From Caenorhabditis remanei (lineage: Eukaryota > Nematoda > Chromadorea > Rhabditida > Rhabditidae), in the NCBI RefSeq assembly GCF_010183535.1, contig NC_071328.1:1984001-2048000 (forward strand): a stretch of DNA of 64,000 bases. The letters run 5' to 3'. The notes beneath the pieces were generated by a model. The model searched no databases. It saw only the letters and a list, made by a program, of their open reading frames with translations, and had not been told where the DNA came from. This document shows positions 11,122 through 21,528 of this stretch, piece after piece (the first letter of the stretch is position 1; every line of letters begins with the position of its first letter). The position numbers and the translations under genes are program-made.

Positions 11122-11848
11122 GCGCTCTAATGGTACATAATTGTAGTCCTCGTGGACAAGTTGAGTAGAAGAAATTGAAGTTTTTTGTGGAAATTGAGCT
11201 AAAAAACCAACTTTTAGCCATTTTTTGGCATAAAGCGCCCATTTTAAGCCGAAAAAGTCGAAAAAATTGGGTTTTTTCGGCTTAAAAGTGTCATTTCAAA
11301 CTAAAAAATTCAGTTTTTCTGTTAAAAAAGTTGGATTTTTACAATTAAATCATATTTTCAAGCCGAAAAAGTGAAAAATGAGTTTTTTTCAGTCACAAAG
11401 TCAACTTTTCAGCACTTTTTTGGCATAAAGCTCCCATTTTTAAGTCAAAAAAAGTCGATTTTTCAACAAAACTCGTTTTTTTCGGCTGAAAAGTGTCATA
11501 GATGAGATATTTTAGTAGAACATTTTTGTTTTTTTTTAGCTTCAAAATTTGAGAAAAGTTACATTTTGAAGCGAAATAATCCGTTTTACAGGCAGAAATT
11601 GAGAATTTTTCTGTTTCAAATGAGGTTTTTATGTGTAAAATTGCAAGTTTCCCAGATGAAAATCTAGGTTTCGATCTGGAAAATCATATTTTTGTCTGAA
11701 AAATTCAATTTTTATCCGAAAAACTCACTTTTCCTCTAAAATTTTGATCAAAATCACTTGAAAACCAAACCAAAAATTCAAAATCCGCTATTCTTCTTGT
11801 CCACGAGAACTACACGATTCATCATTAATTATCATTAGAGCGCACTTA
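11122..11848. mobile_element. Inverted-repeat element with GTGGACAAG ends
   Basis: Left end TGCGCTCTAATG...GTAGTCCTCGTGGACAAG at 11125-11162; right end CTTGTCCACGAGAACTAC...CATTAGAGCGCA at 11797-11845. The interior is AT-rich with repeated AAGTCGATTTTTCA-like words. It occupies most of the space between him-1 and the paralogue cluster. The end motif recurs dozens of times later in the window. Confidence 0.7.
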
Positions 11849-12430
11849 CCGTATCCCCCAATTACTGTACAATTATATCTTATTTTTTCCTTTTTCTGTC
11901 TTAAAGTCTCAGATTTTTTCGTTTTCTGAGTATCCGTCGAGTCGCTGCTCTGTGAAATTCAAAAAAAATCACGGAAATTTTGAATTTTTGAGTCGGAAAA
12001 AGTCAATTTTTCGATTTTTTTGAGTCGCCGCTCAGTGAATTCTCTGAAAATTTGCATTTTTCGACTATTTTTCCTCAATTTTATCACAAATATGTCTCTT
12101 TCAACATTCACCCCGTTTCCCCCCAATCAATCATTTTTAATGGTCTCAAAACTACTTTTTCCCCCAAATTTTCACCATTTTTTGGATACTTTAATTGTTT
12201 TTTCACTGCTGAAATCTCTGGAATTTTGTAATATTTATTCTGCGGAAGCTCCGCCCCCTTTGTCAAAAAATTTGAAAATTAATTTAAATGAAGAGAAGCC
12301 ACGCCCACATTCCCTCTGTTTTCCCGCCAGTTTTAAGTGGTTAATTAGGTTAATTACCTTGTTTTATTCCTTTTTCGCCCCATTTTTTGTCTGAAAATTT
12401 TAGTTTTTTTTTGAAGGTTTCAACCATCAA
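11849..12430 (+). promoter_or_regulatory. Probable 5' flank of paralogue A
   Basis: Partly single-copy sequence between the transposon-like element and the first ATG, with pyrimidine-rich stretches (CCCCGTTTCCCCCC near 12110) and two copies of a GAGTCG-CGCTC-GTGAATTC motif near 11935 and 12025. No TATA box is assigned with confidence. Confidence 0.3.
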
Positions 12431-15400
12431 ATGGGAGCCAGTAGCGATGGGAACGAGGATGCGAGGTGAGCATTTCTTTTGTCTGAAAATTGAACTTTTT
12501 TGCAAAAAATTTAACTTTTTGGCTGAAAATTGGACTTTTTTGGCTGAAAATCGGACTTTTTGGCTGAAAATTGGACTTTTTTGGCTGAAAATCGGACTTT
12601 GAAGCTGGAAATGTCAATCATTACTCAAAAAAGGATTTTTTAGTCGAAATTCTGAATTTTTCACCCAAAAACTTGTCGAAATCATCATTTTCTATCAAAA
12701 AAAAATAGTAGCTGAACAACAACTAAATTTTTCACTGAAAAACTCAATTTTCAGCCGAAAATAACAATTTTTCGTCAAAAACTCTTTTTGATGCCTGAAA
12801 AATATGAATTTTCATTCAAAAACCTGTCAAAATCGTCATTTTCAATCGAAAAATTCAATAATTACCATAGTTAAAAAAAATTTTTTTTTTAATTTCAATA
12901 ATTACCATAGTCGGAAATTCCGGATTCCGGAATTCCGGGTTTTTTTTGACATTCCGGTTCCGGATTCCGTATTCCGGAAAATGAAAATTTTCATTCCGAT
13001 TCCGGATTCCGGTTTTTTGAATTTTTTTTTCCGGAATCCTACAGTTTAAATTTTTAAAAAATTTTTTGAGTTTTAAAGACAGCTGCATTACTTCTTTTTC
13101 GGTTTTGAACCTCAAAAGTAGTTTTAAACTTTATATATCATTAACGACACTCGAAAAAATGACTTGGCCTTGCAAATTTATCGAATCATTCCGGATTCCG
13201 GATTCCGAAATTCCGGAATTCCGGGCTTTTTTCGTCATTCCGGTTCCGGATTCCGCATTTCGAAAATTTGATTCCGGAAATAAAAAAATCTCATTCCGTA
13301 CAACTCTGATAATTACGGATTTTGAACACTTAAAACCCCTCTAATTTTGCAGAACGAATTTCGAGAAGATGCGAGATTTCGTGCGAAAGAAAACACGTCG
13401 TCCAATCGACGACTACTACGATTGGGTACCCCGTCCGGGTACTCAATTCTGTATTCATATGACAATTCGAAGTATTCAAACGGCCGCCGTCGTTGGTTCG
13501 GTTCTTGGACCGGTTTCAGCATTACTCATGCATCGAACCGATAAAAAAGATTTGGTGTGAGTAAAAAATCGCAAAAATCGATCGGAAATTGCTTAAAATG
13601 ACTGAAATTTCGAATTTTTTCCAGAAATCGTCCTTAATTATGATTTTTTCATCGATTTTCATCATAATCATGATGTTTAGCTGGAAAAAATCGGTCCAAA
13701 TCGGCAAAAAAATCACATTATCTGGCGCGCCTTTGGCGCTTTTTTAGAAAGATGGAGAGTCTTACGTGACGTTGACGCGTTAATAGACTCTCCAGTATTC
13801 GCAAATTCAAACACCTGGCGTGTCGTTGTCGCGTTTTAGGCTTATTTAGAGGTTTTTGAGAGTCTGGCGTGACGTTGACGCGTTTCTCGACATACCCATA
13901 TATTCGAAATTCTAGAGGCTGGGGTGCCGTAGGGCGCGTTTTTAGGTTACTGACGTGACGTTGACGCGTTTTTCTGGACTTCCCAACATTCAAAATTTGA
14001 AACACTGGGGTGACGTAGGCGCGCGTCTCTAATAATGAAAAGAGACATTTTTTCAAATTTCCCATTACCTGGCGCGTCTTTGGCGCGTTAATTCGTTCAG
14101 TTTAAGTCTTCATTGAATTCAGAGCGCTTAGAAACTTACAGTTCCTGCAAAAACGTCAACTGGCGCGCCTTAGACGCGTTTGGCTACTGAAAACATTGAG
14201 AGTCTGGCGTGACATTGACGCGTTTCTCTCGACATTCCAATATTCAAAAATGCAAAGGCTGGAGTGCCGTTGGCGCGTCTCTTTTAAAGCAACGAGTGAG
14301 GGAGACTGGCGCGTCGTCAGCGTTTTAGTACATTTTACAGTCTGAAAATGGTCTGGCGTGCCTCCGACGCGTTTTTCACTTGAAAATCGAAATTTTGGGA
14401 TCTCAAAGTGCGCTCTATTGAGAATCTGGATAAACTATCCAAATTTATGATAAAATACGGGATTACGGTAATTGAAGAGACATTTTCAGACCAAAACTGA
14501 ACGAATTCACGCGCCAAAGACGCGCCAGATAAAAAATACGGAAAATTTGGAAAAAAAATAGCAAAAAATCAACTGTTATGCAATTATTTTCCATATTTTC
14601 TTTCAGTGAAGCGTTCCGTCTGGGCGGTCTACACGGAGCGATGGTCGGTGCCGCGTTGGGACCAGTGATATCACTGGCAACGTGTAAAAACATGAATCGA
14701 GTGCGGAAGTTTCAGAATTTGGTGAAAAGCAAGTGAGTTTTCGATGGTGGCCGAACTTTTGCAATTTCTCGGCCACTTTTCAGATTTTCTTCAATTTTTG
14801 GTCACTTCAACTAAAAATTTTAACGATTTCTGTTAAAAAAAGGGTTAAAACAGTTCTTAATACCTGAAAAAGCACAAAAATCCATTTTGGCCAAAAAAAA
14901 CTCGGCGGCCTAACTTTCCGGTCGGTGGCCTAGAAAATGCAAAAGTTAGGCCACCCGGTTTTTTGGTAATTTTTTGCATTTTTTCCACATTTTTCGTGTG
15001 AAAAATCGACAACAATGTATTATTTTTATAAACGTTTCTATAATTGAAGCAAGGAACGAAAAATTGCCAAAAAAACGGCAAAAAAACTGATTGTGGCCGA
15101 ATTTTTGCAATTTCTCGGCCACGGATGAATTCCCTCAATTTTCTTCAATTTTCGGTAATTTCAACTGAAATTTTCTATGTATTTCAGTGAGAAATGTCTG
15201 TGGCCGAGTTTTTGCTGTTTTCTCGGCCACCATTTTTTAATCGCAATTTCTCTTCAAAAAATCATGAAAAATCCCTTTAAAATTTACCATTTTTTTTCAC
15301 AATTTCCAGCGAAAACCATCCATGGCCTAACTTTCTCCAGTCCTCGGCCGCCATTTTGGCTCACAGATCGGTGGCCTAGAAAATGTTCGGCCACCGATTT

Positions 15401-15848
15401 TTTGGTCATGTTTTGCGTTTTTCGTGTGAAAAATCGACAAAACTTTTATCAAATGGCCTAAATTTTGAGAAAACTCGGCCACAAATCTCAAATTTTCAAA
15501 TTTCTGCACAAAAATCAGTTTTGGCCGAAAAAACTCGGTGGCCGAGAAAATGCAAAAGTTCGGCCGCCGTTTTTTTTTTTGTCATTTTTCTGGTTTTTCC
15601 ACATTTTTCGTTTGAAAAATCGACATTTTTGCCAATTTTCGTGGATTTTCCATCAAATGGCCTAACTTTCTCCTTTCTTCGGCCACCATTTCAGCCATTT
15701 CACTTCCAGATTCGACCAATCACAACTCTGGCAAGATCACATCGCAATCGCGTCGGCCGCCGTCGGATACATGTCGAATGGTCAAATCGGATTAGTCGTC
15801 GGCCTCGATTTATCACTTCTTTTCGCTGTAATCACTAGAAATTGGTAG
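12431..15848 (+). CDS. Small glycine-rich membrane protein, paralogue A
   Basis: Exons 12431-12465, 13353-13556, 14607-14732, 15710-15848 (TAG) splice in phase to 167 residues. The start is ATG at 12431, whose short exon ends AG|GTGAGC and joins in frame to TNFEKMRDFVRKK. The protein has a basic N-terminus and then hydrophobic, glycine-spaced segments: IRSIQTAAVVGSVLGPVSALL, GGLHGAMVGAALGPVISLA and a long C-terminal one around SAAVGYMSNGQIGLVVGLDLSLL. The GxxxG-rich layout recalls Tim17/22/23-type inner-membrane proteins, but I cannot confirm that and do not recognise the family. The gene is followed by AATAAA at 16045-16050. It is the most diverged of three tandem copies; intron 1 hosts a transposon with a perfect target duplication. 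Confidence 0.85.
12906..13308. mobile_element. hAT-like MITE, GGAATTCCGG type
   Basis: A 403-bp element with TIR-proximal arrays of ATTCCGGATTCCGG. The left end reads CATAGTCGGAAATTCCGG and the right end CCGTACAACTCTG. Perfect 8-bp target duplication ATAATTAC at 12898-12905 and 13309-13316. A second copy of the same element, inverted, is at 58170-58564. The left junction itself is locally duplicated at about 12855-12870. Confidence 0.92.
13720..14350 (+). repeat. Dense CTGGCGCGCC/GACGCGTTTT repeat cluster
   Basis: About ten units in one orientation within intron 2 of paralogue A, roughly every 60-80 bases. Variants include CTGGCGTGACGTTGACGCG and CTGGGGTGCCGTAGGGCGCG. One inverted unit lies at 14505-14530. 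Confidence 0.85.
14740..15700. repeat. GGTGGCCTAACTTT / CTCGGCCACC repeat cluster
   Basis: Intron 3 of paralogue A is filled with units combining GTGGCCTAACTTTC or GTGGCCGAGAAAATGC with the complementary half AAAAGTTCGGCCACCG. Neighbouring units are therefore mutually inverted and can pair. The same family recurs through paralogues B and C and many dip-2 introns. Confidence 0.85.
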
Positions 15849-16044
15849 TTTTTTGTTGTAAACGCGCTCTACCGAACTCTCATAGTGCGATGGAGCGCGT
15901 TTGCATTTATGTAGTCAGATTTTTGAAATTCTAGTCTCAATTGCTCAAAAATTTACTTTAATTACCTTTAATTAACCGGATACACAGTATTAAGACGGGG
16001 GACACACTAATTAGTGTTAATTAGTCAATTATTGATTTTTATGA

Positions 16045-16050
16045 AATAAA
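16045..16050 (+). terminator. Poly(A) signal AATAAA of paralogue A
   Basis: AATAAA about 200 bases after the stop codon and about 120 bases before the start of paralogue B. Confidence 0.5.
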
Positions 16051-16168
16051 TTTTTTTATTTTTCAAAAATTGTAGTTTTATTGATTTTTCCCTGGTTTCC
16101 TGCCATTTTCTTACTTTTTTTGTTGCTATTTTTGCTTAATTACCCTCCCCTAATTACCCCTAATTAAG

Positions 16169-18062
16169 ATGTCCACCAACTGGTTCAAAAATTTCGCCGG
16201 TCTCCGTCAGAGCGAATTCGAAATGCTCCAAGTGCCGAATCCAAAACTGGAATTCGGAATCCACGTCACCATCAGAAGTATGCAGACTGGAGCGCTCATC
16301 GGATCGATTCTCGGACCGATTTCGCTTTTGTGTCTCAAAAGGCGAATAACAAGCAGAGCTACATGTTAGTTACGCGAGAAAAATTGGTGAAAATCGAAAG
16401 AAATCCCTGAAAAATAGGCATTAAAATCATTTTCGGCCAAAAAACTCGATGGCCTAACTTTTTTGATCGGTGGCCTAACTTTTTTGATCGGTGGCCTAAC
16501 TTTTTGATCGGTGGCCTAACTTTTTTGGTCGGTGGCCTAACTTTTTTTTAAACAGGTTAAAAAAGCAGTTCTAAATTCCTGAAAACTGTCAGAAAAACCA
16601 GAAAAATCCGTTTTGGCCTAAAAACTCGATGGCCTAACTTTTTGATCGATGGCCTAAGTTTTCTGATCGGTGGCCTAACTTTTCTGGTCAGTGGCCTAAC
16701 TTTTCTGGTCGGTGGCCTAACTTTCTGGTCGGTGGCCGAGAAAATTCAAAAGTTCGGCCACCGGTTTTTTTTCCAATTTTTGCGTTTTTCCACATTTTTC
16801 TGGTGAAAAATCGTCAAAAATGTATTATTTTATCAAATTTTCTAACTGAAACAAGTGCGGCCGAACTTTTCTGATCGATGGCCGAGAAAATGCAAAAGTT
16901 CGGCCACCGATTTTTGGTCATTTTTTGCGTTTTTTTTTCACATTTTCCGTGTGAAAAATCGACAAAAGTGTATTATTTTTTCAAATTTCCTCCCGCCGGT
17001 TCCGTTTAAAGGCGCATTGAGGTATTTGAGTGATATCTCAGAGTGAGATATTGCTGGAATAGCTCTATGCACCTTTGAACGGGACCGGCATTGAAGCACG
17101 TTGGCCAAAAAAATCAGAAAAAACGCAACAAAAAAACCAAAAAATGAGTGGCCGAACTTTTGCATTTTCTCGGCCACCGATTTGAAAGTTAGGCCAACGA
17201 TGTTTTTTTTTTAGCTAAAACGGTGTTTCGTGATTTTCCTGACATTTTTCAGGTACTTGGAACGGTTTCAAATGAATTTTTCAACAATTTCAGGCTTAAA
17301 AACTTTAAGTTTTCAGCGATTCATTCGTGTCGGGCGGTCAAAACGGAGCGGTTCTCGGCGCCATCATGGGACCAGTTCTCACTTATTTGAGTGTTCGAGA
17401 AATGAACACTATCCAATTGTACGATAAGTGCTATCGATTGAGGTGAGTGAGAGACATCTGGATGTGATGGGTGGGACACACAGACAGACTCGACAGTTTT
17501 AAAAGAATTCACCGATTTTTTGGCTGAAAACACATTAAAACGACTAAAATTGATGAAAATTGTCATTTTTTGTATCAAAGCCTTTTGAAAATGAGCCAAT
17601 ATTGCACATTTTTTATCAAAAAACGCGCCAGGGACTAGTTTTCCAAGGTTTTGGTTTTCTAGGCCACTAACTCAAAATCGCTGAAAATTGCTCGTTTTCA
17701 CTGTTTTTTTTCAAGGAAACGAACAATTTTCAGCGATTTTGAGTTAGTGGCCTAGAAAACCAAAACCTTGGAAAACTAGTCCCTGACGCGTTTTTTGATA
17801 AAAAATGTGCAATTTTGGGTGGTCGGGTTATTTAAAAATGCAAAAATCGTCGTTTTCGACTAAAACTGTGGCAGAATTCTTAAAGTGGGCGGAGCCTCCT
17901 ACTGTAATATATTCCAGATTCAATCAAGACGCTCTCCGTGAAGACCGTACGGCAGTGTTCTCGGCGGCCGTCGGTCTCCTGAGTAGTGGATCGACTGGAC
18001 TCGTCGTCGGACTCGATTTGTCTCTTCTCATCAGTAAACTGATGAGTGGATGTCGTTGGTAG
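16169..18062 (+). CDS. Small glycine-rich membrane protein, paralogue B (frame broken)
   Basis: Exons 16169-16364, 17317-17442, 17918-18062 (TAG). The N-terminus MSTNWFKNFAG leads into FGIHVTIRSMQTGALIGSILGPISLL, closely matching paralogue C. Near 16340 (CTTTTGTGTCTCAAAAGG) the frame slips. In the next frame the exon ends QKANNKQSY and joins exon 2 in the phase used by A and C (IDSFVSGGQNGAVLGAIMGP). Adding one base makes the coding length 468, identical to paralogue C; removing two would also fix it. As given, the open frame hits TAG just past the exon 1 donor. Exon 3 encodes FNQDALREDRTAVFSAAVGLL and GLVVGLDLSLLISKLMSG. Poly(A) signal AATAAA at 18124-18129. Function unknown. Confidence 0.78.
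16430..16925 (+). repeat. Tandem GGTGGCCTAACTTTTCTGATC array
   Basis: At least ten head-to-tail copies of a roughly 20-bp unit (GATCGGTGGCCTAACTTTTT) in intron 1 of paralogue B, ending with the inverted half-unit AAAAGTTCGGCCACCG. It is the most regular stretch of this repeat family in the window. Confidence 0.85.
16995..17089. mobile_element. Short palindromic MITE, 95 bp
   Basis: Arms GCCGGTTCCGTTTAAAGG... and the reverse complement of ...CCTTTGAACGGGACCGGC match over about 27 bases with four changes. The centre holds GATATCTCAGAGTGAGATAT, itself nearly palindromic. No target duplication is assigned. Located in intron 1 of paralogue B. Confidence 0.7.
17596..17818. mobile_element. Near-perfect 223-bp palindrome
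   Basis: Arms of about 100 bases (from CCAATATTGCACATTTTTTATC inward to CGCTGAAAATTG) with a loop of about 20 bases in intron 2 of paralogue B. The outer parts include AACGCG and GGGACTAGTTTTCC, and the latter plus GGCCTAGAAAACC links it to other repeats in the window. Confidence 0.8.
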
Positions 18063-18230
18063 ATCAAAACTACGATATAGAGGAGAAAAATCGATAATTT
18101 TTTGTAATTTTTTTTTGTCTGAAAATAAAAATATATATACCGTCTAGTTGTCTTTGTTAGTTTCTTTCTTTTGTATAATTTTTTGGAAATGAAGAGCTTT
18201 TTTTGAAATTAATTTCAGATTTTTTTCGAA

Positions 18231-18760
18231 TTTTTGCATAAATTTATAGGTAAACTACCGCCCAATCCTATTCGATTTGATGATTTCAGAGGCTGGGGCG
18301 ACGTTGACGCGTTCATCGATTTCCCAATATTTGAAATTTCAAATTCTGGGGTGCCGTAGGCGCGTGTCTCTTGTAATGAAATATGGATTTATTAGAGTAG
18401 GCTGGCGCGCCTCAGACGCGTTTTTCATTTGAAAATCGAAATTTCGAGCTCTAATCTCAGTAGAGCGCACTTGCTGCTCTGCTGAACTTTACTATTTTTG
18501 AGGTGTCCTCATTTCTCCATAATTTCCGGTTATGATAATACTCAAAATGCGTGAAAAAGTTATTTAAAAAAAAAAACGATATTTCAGCCCAAAAAATGCT
18601 GAAATTGTAATAATGGGCGATTTTTTTCTGGCGTGTTTCCTTTTTTTGCTGATTTAAACATGTCTGGCGCGCCGGCGGCGCGTTTTGAGAAAGATTAACA
18701 GTTGCATTTTTCCAAAAATTAAAATCTAATGGGTAATTTACCTATAAATTTATGCAAAAA
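18231..18760. mobile_element. 530-bp element with 28-bp terminal inverted repeats
   Basis: TTTTTGCATAAATTTATAGG at the left is matched by CCTATAAATTTATGCAAAAA at the right, extending to about 28 bases with one mismatch. The interior carries CTGGCGCGCC-type units. It lies between paralogues B and C. No clear target duplication was found. Confidence 0.8.
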
Positions 18761-19051
18761 TATCAATTTCCGCGTCAGAGGCACGCCAGTCATTTAAAAC
18801 TTCTATAAAACACTATTAACACGAAAACGCGTCAACGTCACGCCAGACTTTCGCAAAAGTCTCAAAATTACCTAAAAACGCGCCAACGGCACCCCAGCCT
18901 CTGGAATTTCGAAAAAAACTTCTTAACAACAGTTTTTAGAATGTTTTCAAAGTTTTTGAAAAATATACTTGAAAAAAGTGAAAATTTTAAAAATGTCAAA
19001 AAAAATTTTGAATTTTTTTTTGAAATTTGGCACCAATAATTTCATTTTCAG

Positions 19052-20651
19052 ATGCCAAACGTGTTCAAAGACACCGCCTCGTACGCTCAATCGCAATTAG
19101 ACCCAGAAATTCCTCGTCCAGTGACAGAATACACGATTCACGTCACAATTAGAAGTATGCAATGCGGTGCATTCATCGGATCAATTCTCGGACCGATGGC
19201 CGTTTTGTTGACTCAAAAAGAGAGAAACAGACAGAAATATGTGTCAGTTTTCAGTTAAAACACTCCTAAATCACTGAAAACTGTCAAAAAATCACGAAAA
19301 TTCGTTTAAAACTCGGTGGCCTAACTTTCCGATCGCTGGCCTAGAAAATGCAAAAGCTCGGCCACCGTTAGAAATTTTGATTAAAAAACACATTTCTGTT
19401 GATTTTTCACACGAAAATTGTGAAATAAAACACAAAAAATGACCAAAACCCGGTGGCCGAACTTTTGCATTTTCTCGGCCACCGAAATTAGTTTTGTCAA
19501 AACGGATTTTTTTGATTTTTCTGACACTTTTCATGGATTTTGAACTGTTTCAAATGAATTTTTCCAACATTTTTCAAAATTTAAACTATTATTTTTCAGT
19601 GACTCATTCACTCGTGGCGGTCAAGCCGGCGCGTTGGTCGGCGCCGCGATGGGACCATTTCTCACTTATTTGGATCTCCGCGGATTGTGTGATCTCGTTC
19701 TCTACGGAAAATGCTATAGTTTGAAGTAAGTGGGGGCGGAGTCTGAAAATGGGGGACCTTGAAAAGTGGGCGGAGCTTTCGAGGAACGGCAAATGCTATT
19801 CGAAAGTTGAGTGTTCGCCGAAGTAATACAAGAAAAGGGCGTGGTCTGAAAAAGAGGGCGGAGCCTAAAGTCATTTAGAACATTGGTTTAAAAGTGGGCG
19901 GAGCTTTGGAGTCAAAAAAAACCAAAAAGGGCGTGTCCTGGAAGTGGGCGGAGCTTCATTCCTCATTAAGCTTCTAAAAATGGGCGTGGCTTAGAAATGG
20001 GCGGAGTCTAAGCCGAAAAACTAAACAACAGTAATATACGTGGCAAGTGGGCGTGGCCTATCCTTCAAAATTATTATAGTTTTGAGATAAATGTTCTGAA
20101 ATTTCGATTTTCAAGTGAAAAACGCGTCTCAGGCGCGCCAACCATTTGAAAATTCTACAAAACATTATGAACAAGAAAACGCGCCTGAGGCACGCCAGAC
20201 TACCTCAAAAACCTCGAAATTTCAAAGTATAGCTATCGTAAAACGCGTCAACGTCACCCCAGCCTTTTGAATTTTGAAAATTGATTGGAAAGTCCAGAAA
20301 GCGTCAACGGTACGCCAGACTCTCAAAAGCCTCAAAGTTACCTTGTTTGCGCCAACGACACCCCAGCCTTAGGATTTTTGGCAATTGGAAGGCGTCGACG
20401 TCACGCCAGATGCCTAAAAACGCGCCTCGGACACCCCAGACTTTGAATTTTGAATATCGAAAAGCGCCCACGTCACGCCAGACTCTTATTTCTTTTGCAG
20501 ATTCGACGAAGACGCTCTCCGCCGTGACCGTGCGGCCGTCTTCTCCGGAGCCATCGGCCTTTTGAGCTCCGGAGCTCCCGGATTTATTTTGGGACTCGAC
20601 GTCTCCTTCGTCTTCAGCAAAATGATCAATTTCTTCCGCTCCACCGACTAG
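19052..20651 (+). CDS. Small glycine-rich membrane protein, paralogue C
   Basis: Exons 19052-19242, 19600-19725, 20501-20651 (TAG), all in phase, giving 155 residues. The ATG directly follows a TTTTCAG acceptor, so it may receive a trans-spliced leader. The protein starts MPNVFKDTASYAQ. Core segments are IHVTIRSMQCGAFIGSILGPM, GGQAGALVGAAMGPFLTYL and RAAVFSGAIGLLSSG...ILGLDVSFVFSKM. It shares exon phases and length with paralogue B. Poly(A) signal AATAAA at 20705-20710. The tandem arrangement and shared 3-exon core show recent local duplication. I do not recognise the biochemical role; several glycine-spaced hydrophobic segments point to a membrane. Confidence 0.86.
19310..19500. repeat. GGTGGCC/GGCCACC repeat pair in paralogue C intron
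   Basis: CTCGGTGGCCTAACTTTCC at 19312 and its family's inverted half CTCGGCCACCG at 19476 flank intron 1 sequence, as in the matching introns of A and B. Confidence 0.7.
19733..20060 (+). repeat. Cluster of AAGTGGGCGGAGCTT words
   Basis: About nine copies of a GTGGGCGGAGC / GGGCGTGGC 11-13-mer in intron 2 of paralogue C. The same word is scattered singly elsewhere (21899, 32075, 54020) and inside the GATTCTGAATC family. Confidence 0.75.
20110..20490 (-). repeat. CGCCAG repeat cluster, reverse orientation
   Basis: Units of AAAACGCGTCAACGTCACGCCAG type, the reverse complement of the clusters at 6350 and 13720. Orientation changes inside the window near 18770. Confidence 0.8.
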
Positions 20652-21528
20652 TAGATCAATCGATAATCGATTTAATTTTGATAGATTTTGCTTTAAATTT
20701 TTGCAATAAATTAATGCCAATAATTCATATAAAATAATAATAATAATTGGTAAAAAGTACATATAAAAGAGAGAAAAACTAGAAATTTTTCAAAAAATTA
20801 CATAAAATTCGAGAAACCGGTGCGAACAATAGGTGAATACATAATAGAAGTAAAAATTTGGCTGGAAAAAATTGAAAAAATCGATAAAAACCCGAAAATA
20901 AGTAAGCAGTTTGTTTTGAGAGAAGACAAATATGATACAATTTGAGGATTTTCAGACAAAATGAGGAAAATAAGGCAAGAAGTGAAATGAGAGGAGAGGG
21001 GAGTGGAAGGGGAATAATGGTGAGAAAAAATCGATAGTTTTTTGCCGATAAAATTGGGAAAATCGATAATTTTTGGTCGATAAAATTTGAAAAAAAGTGG
21101 GAAGAAAATCGGGTTTTTGTCGATAAAAATCGGTAATATTTTGTGATTTTTATCGATACACTTACGTTAAAAAACAAGCAAAAATATGGATTTTATCGAT
21201 CAACACTTTTTTCGATTATTTTTTGTTTTTATCGACAAAAATCTAGTTTTTTAGTTGGAATCTGTCGATAATTTATTTTTTCGAAATTCCATTTTTATCG
21301 ATAAACACGTATTTTGCAGACAAAAACCGACGGATGTCGATAAACTGTTGTTTTTATCGACAAAAATTGAGTTTTGGGTGTTTAGCCAGAAATTGTCGAC
21401 AAAAATTTATCGATGTCTCTCTTTTATCGACTTTGATACGAAATTATCGATAAAAACTTCAATTTTCACATTTTTATCGATAAAAATAGGTTTTTCCGCC
21501 CATTTTTATCGATTTTTATCGACAGTGT
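20652..21528. repeat. Convergent intergenic spacer with TATCGAT motif array
   Basis: Space between the stop of paralogue C and the stop of dip-2 on the other strand. From about 21030 to 21520 it holds close to twenty copies of TTTTTATCGATAAAAA or shortened forms (GTCGATAAAA, TTTATCGACAAAA). One more is at 21831. AATAAA on the minus strand at 21277-21272 could serve dip-2. Confidence 0.8.

Noticed and set aside
11100..12430. Him-1 and paralogue A as an operon
   Set aside because: The gap is over 1.3 kb and mostly an inverted-repeat element; nematode operon spacing is usually about 100 bases.
12804..13344. Open frames inside the 12906 element, partly shared with the copy at 58170
   Set aside because: The shared peptide follows from copy similarity of a non-autonomous element; there is no transposase motif.
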